Source: CAYRCJ01 sp964422785
GTDB taxonomy: Bacteria > Patescibacteriota > Minisyncoccia > UBA11713 > 2-01-FULL-45-33
Assembly (NCBI GenBank): GCA_964422785.1
Contig: CAYRCJ010000037.1
Coordinates: forward strand, 1 to 7,686
DNA length: 7,686 nucleotides
Direction of reading: 5' to 3'
Shown: piece by piece, positions 1 to 5,393 of the stretch
How the letters are laid out: every line of letters starts with the position of its first letter
Numbering within the stretch: position 1 is the stretch's first letter
Program-made: the position numbers and the translations under genes
The notes under the pieces: generated by a model
Seen by the model: the letters and a program-made list of their open reading frames with translations, nothing else
Databases searched by the model: none
Told to the model about the DNA's origin: nothing

Positions 1-11
1 CAAAATCAAAC

Positions 12-40
12 TTTGCGGAAAAGATTAGAGATACTACAAT
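12..40 (+). promoter_or_regulatory. Candidate promoter of the TspO gene, leaderless type
   Basis: A -10 like TACAAT (35-40) stands 17 bases after a weak -35 candidate TTTGCG (12-17). Only 8 bases separate the -10 from the ATG at 49, so transcription would begin at or just before the start codon. No Shine-Dalgarno sequence is present. The -10 is 5/6 to consensus; the -35 is poor. Confidence 0.4.
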
Positions 41-48
41 AAAAACAT

Positions 49-444
49 ATGTCTACCTACAATTGGTACTCACAATTGGTTAAGCCGGCGTGGGCGCCTG
101 GGGCGGGGATATTTGGTCCTGTGTGGACCGTGCTTTATATTTTGATTGCGATATCCTTCGGAAAAGTATTTTATATGGCTTGGAAAAAAGAGATTGGTTT
201 TGCTGTGGCGTTGCCGTTTATTCTTAATCTCGCTTTCAACTTTGCTTTTACGCCATTGCAGTTTGGACTCAAAAATAATTTTCTCGCGGCGCTGGATATT
301 TTGCTTGTTTTGGGAACTCTTGTTTGGGCGATGACCGCAATTTATCGCCATGCGCGTTGGATAACTTATATTCAGATTCCGTATTTGCTTTGGGTTTCTT
401 TCGCAACTATTTTGCAGTTCACAATCACTTATTTAAATAGATAG
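49..444 (+). CDS. tspO: TspO/MBR family tryptophan-rich membrane protein, four-helix form
   Basis: TspO proteins are integral membrane proteins that bind porphyrins and other tetrapyrroles or lipophilic ligands and are linked to stress responses; the job in this organism is unknown. Visible family marks are the N-terminal W-x5-KPxWAP segment (residues 6-17), FGPVWTVLY (22-30), LNLAFNFAFTPLQFGL (59-74) and the C-terminal IPYLLWVSFATIL block (110-122). It is 131 residues, against about 150-160 for usual members, because the first transmembrane helix that normally precedes the W/KP motif is absent; four hydrophobic segments remain (about 22-44, 50-70, 78-98, 105-126). The start is fixed: an in-frame TAA lies at 40-42, nine bases before the ATG. 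There is no Shine-Dalgarno, and a -10 like hexamer close to the ATG suggests a leaderless message. The next gene starts 14 bases after the stop. Confidence 0.9.
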   Translation: MSTYNWYSQLVKPAWAPGAGIFGPVWTVLYILIAISFGKVFYMAWKKEIGFAVALPFILNLAFNFAFTPLQFGLKNNFLAALDILLVLGTLVWAMTAIYRHARWITYIQIPYLLWVSFATILQFTITYLNR

Positions 445-450
445 TATAAT
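445..450 (+). promoter_or_regulatory. Perfect -10 hexamer in front of the 55-residue ORF
   Basis: TATAAT matches the bacterial -10 consensus in all six positions and lies 7 bases before the ATG at 458, which predicts a leaderless or almost leaderless transcript. The best -35 like word, TTCACA (418-423), is 21 bases away, which is too far for a standard promoter, so -35 support is weak. Confidence 0.45.
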
Positions 451-457
451 AAAACTA

Positions 458-625
458 ATGAGCCGGAAAACACTGATATGGATAGGGATTTTTGTGGGGT
501 CGGGGATTGGGAGTTATATTCCGGCGCTTTGGGGCGACGCCGGGCTATTTTCATTTTCTTCAATAATATTTTCGGCAATCGGAGGCTTCATCGGACTTTA
601 TATCGGTTACAAGCTGGGTGACTAG
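458..625 (+). CDS. Small glycine-rich membrane protein, unknown function
   Basis: This 55-residue ORF runs from ATG at 458 to TAG at 623-625. I do not recognise it as a named family. Two hydrophobic helices are visible, residues 6-24 and about 33-51, joined by a short WGDAG turn. Both helices carry small-residue spacing: GIFVGSGIGSYIP in the first and AIGGFIGLYIGYKLG in the second, the glycine-zipper type pattern that lets helices pack tightly in membranes. A basic SRK follows the initiator Met, placing the N-terminus in the cytoplasm by the positive-inside rule. It follows the TspO gene by 14 bases on the same strand, has a consensus -10 directly upstream, and is followed by a terminator-like hairpin, all of which favour a real gene. 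Its function is open. Confidence 0.65.
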   Translation: MSRKTLIWIGIFVGSGIGSYIPALWGDAGLFSFSSIIFSAIGGFIGLYIGYKLGD

Positions 626-639
626 TTTAGTATTATAAA

Positions 640-738
640 AAAAATGATGCCTTTCTTCACCACGAATATTTTTCTGCTGAAAAATTTCTCTGCTCGTACC
701 AGTCGTACTGCGCAAGGGTTCAGAAAGGCATCATTTTT
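640..738 (+). terminator. 99-base long-stem hairpin, copy 1 (terminator-like)
   Basis: A perfect 17-bp stem forms between 640-656 and 722-738, enclosing 65 bases. The stem is preceded by an A-run and followed by T-rich sequence (TTTTTCTTTTT, 734-744), so it can act as an intrinsic terminator for the TspO block. The enclosed segment can fold again: a 7-bp hairpin at 668-674/679-685 with loop TGCT, and a 4-bp hairpin at 700-703/707-710. Most of the 626-839 gap is this element. It shares sequence blocks with the hairpin at 4352-4450, so the two look like members of one family. Confidence 0.75.
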
Positions 739-789
739 CTTTTTAAGATAGCGATTGATGGTGTGGACAACTAAACATTGCTGGCGTTT

Positions 790-817
790 TTTACAAAAGA
801 TAGTATTGAATTATTAC
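790..817 (+). promoter_or_regulatory. Possible promoter of the Fn3/peptidoglycan-binding gene
   Basis: TTTACA (790-795, 5/6 to TTGACA) and TATTAC (812-817, 4/6 to TATAAT) are 16 bases apart and would start transcription roughly 15 bases before the ATG at 840. An overlapping alternative is TAGTAT (801-806). No Shine-Dalgarno precedes the ATG. Because a terminator-like hairpin lies upstream, some promoter is expected here, but the exact one is uncertain. Confidence 0.3.
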
Positions 818-839
818 CAATAATGAATTTTCTAAATTT

Positions 840-2351
840 ATGAAAAAATTGAGGTTTTCGATTTTTTTGTTTGCATTTCTCTCGGCATTTTCTTTATCGG
901 CTCCGGCTTTGGCGGATACCACAACTCAAGCCAAACTTGACCTAATCGCGTCTTTAGCAAAGCAGATCCAAGCTCTTCAGGCTCAACTGGTGACGCTTAA
1001 CCAGCAAAAAACATCAGCAGAAGTTTCTTTAATAAATACTTTAAAACTCGGCTCGAAGGGGGATGATGTAAAAGTTTTGCAGGCACTTTTGGCGGCCGAT
1101 CCGTCAATTTATCCTGAAGGGATTATTTCCGGCTTATTTGGCCCGGCTACAGCCCGCGCCGTTAAAAGATTCCAGAAAAAACATGATCTTGAGCAGGTTG
1201 GGAATGTCGGTAAAAAAACTTTGGCCAAATTAAACGAAATGCTTGAAAAAGATGACGATCGCGTAGCTCTTGAAGGATCGGACGACAAGAAAACTCCCTG
1301 CGTGGCCGTGCCCCCAGGCCATTTAGTTGCCCCCGGATGGTTAAGAAAAAATGGGGGAGTAAAGCCGATTGTTCCCGTCTGCCAAGTTTTGCCGCCGGGG
1401 ATTGCCGCCAAGCTTGGTTTGGCAACTTCTACTCCGCCAACTCCTCCTCCGCCTCCTTCGCCGGGAGACCAAGCGCCTCCTACAATTTCATCGCTCACAG
1501 CTTCCAGCATCACCTCGGGTAGCGCGATTGTCAGCTGGACCACAAATGAAGCCTCGACAGGTAAAGTTTACTACGCGACTTCTTCTACGATTGATTTTTC
1601 TTCTGCCACAGCCTTTTCAAACACCAGCTTTGATTTCTCGCACAGTTTCAGCCTGGGAAATCTTGCTTCCAGCACAACTTATTACTACCAAGTTGTTTCC
1701 AAAGATTTGGCAGGAAACACCGCCACTTCTTCAATATTTTCATTTGCCACTTTGCAGGGCGCTGACGTAAGCGCGCCCGTGATTTCTTCGGTTGCTTCAG
1801 GAAGCATAACTTCCTCCGGCGCGACTATCACCTGGACTACAAACGAATCCTCAAAAACAAAAGTTTATTACGGAGTAAATTCTCCCCTCAATCTTTCCGG
1901 CTCATCTTCCTATGTTGATAATACTTTTGTAACAAGCCACACCGCGGTAATCACCAGCCTCGGGGCCAATACTACTTACTATTATGTAGTTGAATCGGAT
2001 GACGCCGCGGGCAATATTGCCACCTCCACTCAATATTCATTTGTAACCGCTCCTCCTCCGGATACGATTCCCCCTATAATTTCTTTAATTTCCAGCAACA
2101 CTGCTTCGAGTACGGCAACCGTAAGCTGGACGACCAATGAAAATTCCACCAGCAAAGTTTACTACGATACCGGCTCGGTTAATTTTTCTTCTTCTCCGAC
2201 AGTTTCAGATAGCTCGCTCAATACAAGCCACTATATTTACATCACCGGGCTTGCTACCAGCACTATGTATAATTATGTAGTAGAATCAAAAGATGCCGGC
2301 AACAATACCGCCACCTCAAGCCAACAGTCTTTTGCAACTTCCGCCCAATAA
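840..2351 (+). CDS. Exported peptidoglycan-binding protein with three Fn3-like repeats
   Basis: This 503-residue protein is built for the cell surface. Residues 1-25 are a signal peptide (KK-LR, hydrophobic core, APALA before D26). Residues 30-60 are a Q/L-rich short coiled coil. Residues about 66-135 match a PG_binding_1 domain: LGSKGDDVKVLQALL, then LFGPATARAVKRFQKKHDL. A Cys/Pro segment (C154 to C181, with PPGHLVAPGWLRK and VLPPGIAAKLG) follows, similar to segments I recall in other CPR surface proteins. A proline linker (199-209) leads to three Fn3-like beta-sandwich modules (213-304, 312-404, 410-501), each with SWTTNE or TWTTNE, KVYY, an S/T-rich loop and a tYYY/YNYV-VxSKD or ESKD-type strand. 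No sortase signal or C-terminal membrane helix is seen, so retention probably relies on peptidoglycan binding. A role in adhesion or as a wall scaffold is inference. It heads the envelope block. Confidence 0.85.
   Translation: MKKLRFSIFLFAFLSAFSLSAPALADTTTQAKLDLIASLAKQIQALQAQLVTLNQQKTSAEVSLINTLKLGSKGDDVKVLQALLAADPSIYPEGIISGLFGPATARAVKRFQKKHDLEQVGNVGKKTLAKLNEMLEKDDDRVALEGSDDKKTPCVAVPPGHLVAPGWLRKNGGVKPIVPVCQVLPPGIAAKLGLATSTPPTPPPPPSPGDQAPPTISSLTASSITSGSAIVSWTTNEASTGKVYYATSSTIDFSSATAFSNTSFDFSHSFSLGNLASSTTYYYQVVSKDLAGNTATSSIFSFATLQGADVSAPVISSVASGSITSSGATITWTTNESSKTKVYYGVNSPLNLSGSSSYVDNTFVTSHTAVITSLGANTTYYYVVESDDAAGNIATSTQYSFVTAPPPDTIPPIISLISSNTASSTATVSWTTNENSTSKVYYDTGSVNFSSSPTVSDSSLNTSHYIYITGLATSTMYNYVVESKDAGNNTATSSQQSFATSAQ
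1476..2342 (+). repeat. Three tandem Fn3-like coding modules
   Basis: Three diverged units of about 92 codons each (1476-1751, 1773-2051, 2067-2342) encode the same pattern: PP-I-S..., W-TTNE, KVYY, S-rich loop, SH..., L-ST-Y-Y-VV-S-DxAGN-ATS, F.T. Conservation is at protein level rather than nucleotide level, so the duplications are old rather than recent slippage events. Confidence 0.8.
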
Positions 2352-2360
2352 CGCAATAAT
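2332..2360 (+). promoter_or_regulatory. Candidate internal promoter before the 111-residue gene
   Basis: TTGCAA (2332-2337, 4/6) and AATAAT (2355-2360, 5/6) are 17 bases apart. The AT-only run that follows also contains two TATAAA words (2360-2365 and 2366-2371). Transcription would start 2-8 bases before the ATG at 2375, again nearly leaderless. The 23-base gap has no Shine-Dalgarno. AT-rich gaps produce such matches by chance, so confidence is modest. Confidence 0.35.
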
Positions 2361-2374
2361 ATAAATATAAAAAT

Positions 2375-2710
2375 ATGAAATCTAAAATATCAGTTCTCAT
2401 CTTTGTAGCCGTACTAGCCATTGCTTTGTATTTTCTTTTAAAAATCCAAGTCCCGACAAAGGCTCCTGAAGTTACTCCTCCCGCCCCATCTCCGGCAGCT
2501 TATGCTCCGAAGCCATTAACCGGAGTGCCGGACAGCTTGAAATATCCAAAAGCTACCGGCAAAGTTTCCGATATGTTCAACCTGCTTTTTAATGAAGCCG
2601 ATGTTGACCAAAATATTTTCAACGGAGAATTAAAAGACGTCAATTCGGTTTCCGGAGACAGTCAGGAAATTATTAACGTTAGCCAATCATACGATGAAAA
2701 CTCTATATAA
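2375..2710 (+). CDS. Small membrane-anchored protein, unknown function
   Basis: This 111-residue protein has one N-terminal hydrophobic helix (about residues 5-23, after MKSK) without a convincing signal peptidase site, so it is probably an uncleaved anchor with the rest outside the membrane. Residues 26-48 are rich in Pro and Ala (a flexible stalk), and residues 50-111 form a soluble, acidic, mostly polar domain with no motif I recognise (DMFNLLFNEADVDQNIF is its most hydrophobic stretch). It contains no Cys. It starts 23 bases after the Fn3 protein gene, and its last 17 bases overlap the next gene, which suggests translational coupling. The context suggests a small partner in an envelope assembly or surface structure; that role is inference. 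Confidence 0.7.
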   Translation: MKSKISVLIFVAVLAIALYFLLKIQVPTKAPEVTPPAPSPAAYAPKPLTGVPDSLKYPKATGKVSDMFNLLFNEADVDQNIFNGELKDVNSVSGDSQEIINVSQSYDENSI

Positions 2711-3419
2711 AATAATTTTGGGATCGCTCTTAATGCCATTGTTTGTTTGGGCGGCGCCCTTGCCTCCGCAATCTGATTTTTGTTATAAATTGCCTGATAT
2801 TTCCGCCAGAGTTTTAAATGACATAAACGAAAAAGAAGCGCGACTTCACGACAAGCAAGCCAGAATTTCTCAGGATATTTTAGCGGATAGGAATGATAGC
2901 GATGGAGAAAAAACAGCCAACAGGATGAGGTGGGATTCTATCTACGAACAGAATATCGCGATGTTAAAGGCTAGGGCTGAAAATAATGCTCAAAAATCAG
3001 CGGTTGAAAAATATCTTGCCGCAGTTGCCGACGCGGTAAACAATCGCAGGATTGCCATAAATTCGGCTTTGCAGACTTTCCGCCAGGGAGTCGACCAGGC
3101 AATGCTTGCCAGGACAGGGATCGTAAATGTTGCCCTCTCCGGCTTTAAAACAGCGGCCTCAGAAGCATTTTCTAAGGCAAGCGCGGACTGTGCCAATAGC
3201 GTGACGGGCTCAACCGTCCACAAAAATCTTGTGACCTCGCTCAAAGCGGCAAAACAGAAATTTAATACCGATAGAAGTGCGGCGGAAAAACTTTCTATCA
3301 GTATGCAAGCCTTAGTTACTGCCAGAAAAAGCGCTACGGCAAAGGCTTTGGCTGATTTTAAAACCGCGATGCAGAAAGCCCGCGCTGATTTGAAAGTGTC
3401 TTTTCCAAAGGCAGACTAG
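2694..3419 (+). CDS. Secreted, largely helical protein, unknown function
   Basis: This 241-residue protein begins with a signal peptide (MKTLYK, hydrophobic 7-19, possible cleavage after A20 or A21 in VWAAP). The rest is predicted to be almost entirely alpha-helical: residues about 36-70, 83-135 and 175-235 are rich in Ala, Lys, Glu, Asp and Gln with heptad-like spacing, as in coiled coils or helical bundles. There are two cysteines in the mature part, C30 and C166, which could pair if the protein folds outside the cytoplasm. I do not recognise a named family. The ATG lies inside the end of the previous gene (17-base overlap, different frame) and the next gene begins 6 bases after its stop, so the three genes look like one operon. 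A structural or chaperone-like envelope role is possible but unproven. Confidence 0.75.
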   Translation: MKTLYKIILGSLLMPLFVWAAPLPPQSDFCYKLPDISARVLNDINEKEARLHDKQARISQDILADRNDSDGEKTANRMRWDSIYEQNIAMLKARAENNAQKSAVEKYLAAVADAVNNRRIAINSALQTFRQGVDQAMLARTGIVNVALSGFKTAASEAFSKASADCANSVTGSTVHKNLVTSLKAAKQKFNTDRSAAEKLSISMQALVTARKSATAKALADFKTAMQKARADLKVSFPKAD

Positions 3420-3425
3420 AAATCG

Positions 3426-4358
3426 ATGAAGAAAATTTTAAAAACTATTTTAATGTTGGCGTTATTTGCCGGAGCTTTTTACTATTTCAGAAATTCTCTG
3501 GAAAATATCGCGGAGAATCTTTATTCTTCATATTTTCCATGTCGGAGCCCGATTGCGTACAGCATCGGCTCTTTTGACGCGCGGTTTGGAATTTCAAAAG
3601 CGGATTTTATTAAATATATCGGCCAGGCCGAGAATATTTGGGAGACGCCATCGGTCAAACAGCTTTTTGCGTACAAAGAATCAGGAGATTTGAACATAAA
3701 TTTAATTTACGATTATCGCCAGGAGGCGACAGATAAATTACAAAAACTCGGACTGGTGGTAAAGGAAGACAAAAATTCTTACGACACTCTTAAGGCAAAA
3801 TATACGGCCCTTCAGGCTGATTACACCCAAAAGAAAAGTTTATATGAGGCGGCGGTTGCTTCGTTTGACCGGCGCAAAAAAGCTTACGAAGCGGAAGTGG
3901 AGTATTGGAATAAACACGGACATATAACGGAGACGGCATACAATCAAATTAATTCTGAAAAAGACGCGCTGAATGAGGAAATTCAAAACTTAAATCAAAT
4001 TCAAACCGCGTTGAATGCTCAGGTTGATGAGATCAATAATTTGGTGACGGTGCTCAACCGCCTGGCGAATTCTTTAAACCTGGATGTTGTGGGCTACAAT
4101 AGAGTTGGAGAATCGGCCGGAGCGGAATTTGAGGAGGGGGATTACCAGCAGGGTCCGGGGTATAAAAAAATAGATATTTATCAATTTGATAATTCTCAAA
4201 AATTGGTAAGGGTGTTGGCGCATGAGCTTGGGCATGCACTCGGCTTAGAGCATATAAACAACCCCAAAGCGATAATGTATAAATTAAACCAAGGCACAAA
4301 CGAAACGCTCACGGCGGATGATTTATTAGCTTTAAAAAAACATTGTGGTTTAAAATAA
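3426..4358 (+). CDS. Matrixin-like zinc metalloprotease with internal coiled coil
   Basis: The zinc-binding motif HELGHALGLEH (H266, E267, H270, H276) is complete, and a methionine turn follows at IMY (M284), the hallmarks of metzincin proteases of the matrixin type; E267 would be the catalytic base. Residues 1-21 are a membrane anchor or signal sequence. Residues 43-97 (YSIGSFDARFGIS, then FIKYIGQAENIWE and DLNINLIYDYR) resemble the N-terminal half of a matrixin catalytic domain. Residues about 100-215 are a long coiled coil that interrupts the domain, after which GYNRVGESAGAEFEEGDY and KIDIYQF lead into the active site. C39 and C307 are the only cysteines. It probably acts outside the membrane, perhaps processing or remodelling the surface proteins encoded just upstream. 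The start is six bases after the previous stop, without a Shine-Dalgarno. Its TAA stop lies inside the left arm of the downstream hairpin. Confidence 0.85.
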   Translation: MKKILKTILMLALFAGAFYYFRNSLENIAENLYSSYFPCRSPIAYSIGSFDARFGISKADFIKYIGQAENIWETPSVKQLFAYKESGDLNINLIYDYRQEATDKLQKLGLVVKEDKNSYDTLKAKYTALQADYTQKKSLYEAAVASFDRRKKAYEAEVEYWNKHGHITETAYNQINSEKDALNEEIQNLNQIQTALNAQVDEINNLVTVLNRLANSLNLDVVGYNRVGESAGAEFEEGDYQQGPGYKKIDIYQFDNSQKLVRVLAHELGHALGLEHINNPKAIMYKLNQGTNETLTADDLLALKKHCGLK

Positions 4359-4450
4359 AGAAGAATGCCCCTTCACTTTCCTCGCCTCGCTACTGCTCGC
4401 TCGGGGTTGTCTCCTGACAAAACCCGTTCAAGGGCATTCTTCTTTATTTT
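4352..4450 (+). terminator. 99-base long-stem hairpin, copy 2 (terminator-like)
   Basis: A perfect 19-bp stem pairs 4352-4370 with 4432-4450, extended by two more pairs (4372-4373 with 4430-4431) after a bulged C. The 56-base interior contains a nested hairpin: 4402-4405 with 4423-4426 and 4407-4411 with 4416-4420, loop TCCT. The left arm starts A-rich and the right arm ends TTTATTTT, so it could terminate transcription in either direction. The TAA stop of the protease gene (4356-4358) is part of the stem. Blocks ATGCC, TTCAC, CTGCTCG, GTTCA and GGCAT occur in the same order as in the hairpin at 640-738. Confidence 0.8.
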
Positions 4451-4463
4451 AATAATTTATTTT

Positions 4464-4979
4464 ATGATACAAAAAACAATAATTTTCACGATTCTTATTT
4501 TGTTAATTTACGCAGCTGTCCAGCATGATATTCGGGCCGGAGCAAACGATCCGCAGATTCAGCTGGCTGAGGATATCAGCGCTGTCCTGGAAAAAGGAGG
4601 GGATGTTTCGCTTTTAAAATTTCCTCCAAAGATTGATATTTCAAAAAGTTTGGCGCCGTTTTTAATTATTTATGATGATTCCGGAAAACAAGAATACTCG
4701 ACCGCGGAATTGGGCGACAGAATTACGGAAATTCCCAAAGGAGTCCTGGATTATGCCAGGGCGCACACTGAAGACAGGCTTACTTGGCAGCCAAGAGAGG
4801 ACGCGAGAGAGGCAATTGTTGTCCGTCATTTTGGCGGAGCGAAGGCGGGGTTTGTGGCGGCCGGAAGATCTCTTCGTGAAATTGAAACGCGGGAGAATCG
4901 GCTGATGCTTCAAGTCTCTTCTGCGTGGCTTTCGGGGCTCGCGGTAATTGTTGTTTTGAGTTTATTAAAAATAGATTAG
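4464..4979 (+). CDS. Two-helix membrane protein with extracytoplasmic sensor-like domain
   Basis: I take the ATG at 4464 (171 residues) rather than an in-frame ATG at 4365, because the longer version would be translated from the terminator hairpin. Residues 4-19 are an N-terminal membrane helix and 152-168 a C-terminal one; the roughly 130 residues between should lie outside the membrane. Motifs include RAGANDPQIQLAEDI (24-38), LAPFLIIYDDSGK (63-75), PKGVLDYAR (91-99), RLTWQPR (105-111) and GFVAAGRSLREIETRE (129-144). This matches my memory of a widespread, mostly unnamed bacterial membrane family; the layout resembles the input part of sensor kinases (PAS/Cache-like fold, TM on both sides), but no kinase or other output domain follows. 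The ligand is unknown. AATAAT (4451-4456), 7 bases before the ATG, could be a -10. Confidence 0.75.
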   Translation: MIQKTIIFTILILLIYAAVQHDIRAGANDPQIQLAEDISAVLEKGGDVSLLKFPPKIDISKSLAPFLIIYDDSGKQEYSTAELGDRITEIPKGVLDYARAHTEDRLTWQPREDAREAIVVRHFGGAKAGFVAAGRSLREIETRENRLMLQVSSAWLSGLAVIVVLSLLKID

Positions 4980-4992
4980 TCAAAATACAATC

Positions 4993-5021
4993 TTGATATA
5001 TCGGTAAATACGCCTTATGCT
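4993..5021 (+). promoter_or_regulatory. Sigma70-type promoter candidate of the zinc-ribbon gene
   Basis: TTGATA (4993-4998, 5/6) and TATGCT (5016-5021, 4/6) are separated by the ideal 17 bases. Transcription would start near 5028, giving a leader of about 22 bases that includes the AGGAGA at 5034-5039. This is the best-formed promoter in the window. Confidence 0.5.
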
Positions 5022-5033
5022 TAATTCAGATTT

Positions 5034-5039
5034 AGGAGA
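5034..5039 (+). promoter_or_regulatory. Ribosome binding site of the zinc-ribbon gene
   Basis: AGGAGA lies 11 bases before the ATG at 5051, a little far; a second purine-rich word, GAGG (5043-5046), is 4 bases before it. Either supports the ATG at 5051. Such a leader contrasts with most plus-strand genes of the window, which have none. Confidence 0.5.
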
Positions 5040-5050
5040 AGCGAGGCGGG

Positions 5051-5368
5051 ATGTTTAAAAATATCGGGATAAATCTGACCGGGCCCATTTGTTCCTGCGA
5101 TAAGCAAAATTTGATTTGGGGGATATTCACCGATGAAGAAAATAGCCCCGGACTGATTATTACCTGCAAAAATTGTAAAACCAATCTCAAGATTCACAAT
5201 AGACAGTTCAAAGCCTATTTCAAACTGGACAAAGGATATCCCAAAGGGTTAGCTACTGACGATGCTGTTCAAGAAAAAGAAAAAGAGAAAGAGAAATTAA
5301 AAGAAATTGACGATGACGCAGAGTTCCTTAAAAGCCTTAAAATTGATCCCAATCTAAAATTAGAATAA
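5051..5368 (+). CDS. Small zinc-ribbon-like protein, unknown function
   Basis: The protein has 105 residues and no signal peptide or membrane helix, so it is probably cytoplasmic. Four cysteines, C14-S-C16 and C39-K-N-C42, have the spacing of a small zinc-binding knuckle pair, with a short predicted beta hairpin between them (LIWGIFTDEENSPGLIITC). Such ribbons occur in nucleic-acid-binding proteins and in enzyme accessory domains, and nothing here decides between them. After residue 72 it becomes low-complexity and highly charged (EKEKEKEKLKEIDDDAEF), followed by a short C-terminal LKIDPNLKLE tail that could be a docking peptide. It has its own promoter candidate and ribosome binding site, and it converges on the purA-like gene; the TAA stop is the base of the shared terminator stem. 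I do not recognise a named family. Confidence 0.75.
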   Translation: MFKNIGINLTGPICSCDKQNLIWGIFTDEENSPGLIITCKNCKTNLKIHNRQFKAYFKLDKGYPKGLATDDAVQEKEKEKEKLKEIDDDAEFLKSLKIDPNLKLE

Positions 5369-5393
5369 TAAAAGCCCCGATGGGGCTTTTATT
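5367..5393. terminator. Bidirectional terminator between convergent genes
   Basis: A perfect 12-bp stem (5367-5378 with 5382-5393) with a 3-base GAT loop has a GCCCC/GGGGC core, A-rich sequence on its left and T-rich sequence on its right, so it works as an intrinsic terminator on both strands. The TAA of the zinc-ribbon gene (5366-5368) and the stop of the minus-strand gene (5393-5395) sit at the two feet of the stem. Confidence 0.9.

Noticed and set aside
1..42. Possible 3' end of an upstream gene in frame 1, ending at TAA 40-42 (ILQ stop).
   Set aside because: Only 13 codons are visible and another frame is open as well, so neither can be recognised as real coding sequence.
640..738. Reading the 99-base hairpin as a CRISPR repeat, tRNA or riboswitch.
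   Set aside because: There is no repeat-spacer array, no cloverleaf with T-loop or anticodon arm, and it lies at gene ends with a T-tract; a terminator or dispersed repeat fits better.
810..824. Inverted repeat ATTATT-ACC-AATAAT near the start of the Fn3 protein gene, a possible operator.
   Set aside because: Arms are only six A/T bases and such palindromes are expected by chance in AT-rich leader DNA.
1109..1543. 144-residue minus-strand ORF opposite the Fn3 protein gene.
   Set aside because: It mirrors the Pro/Gly-rich plus-strand codons; the plus strand carries the signal peptide and recognised domains.
4365..4463. N-terminal extension of the sensor-like membrane protein from ATG 4365.
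   Set aside because: These 33 codons lie almost wholly in the 99-base hairpin; the residues look like translated repeat, and the ATG at 4464 directly precedes a membrane helix.
4995..5002. GATATATC palindrome at the -35 of the zinc-ribbon gene as a regulator site.
   Set aside because: Eight A/T-rich bases are too short and no second copy is present.
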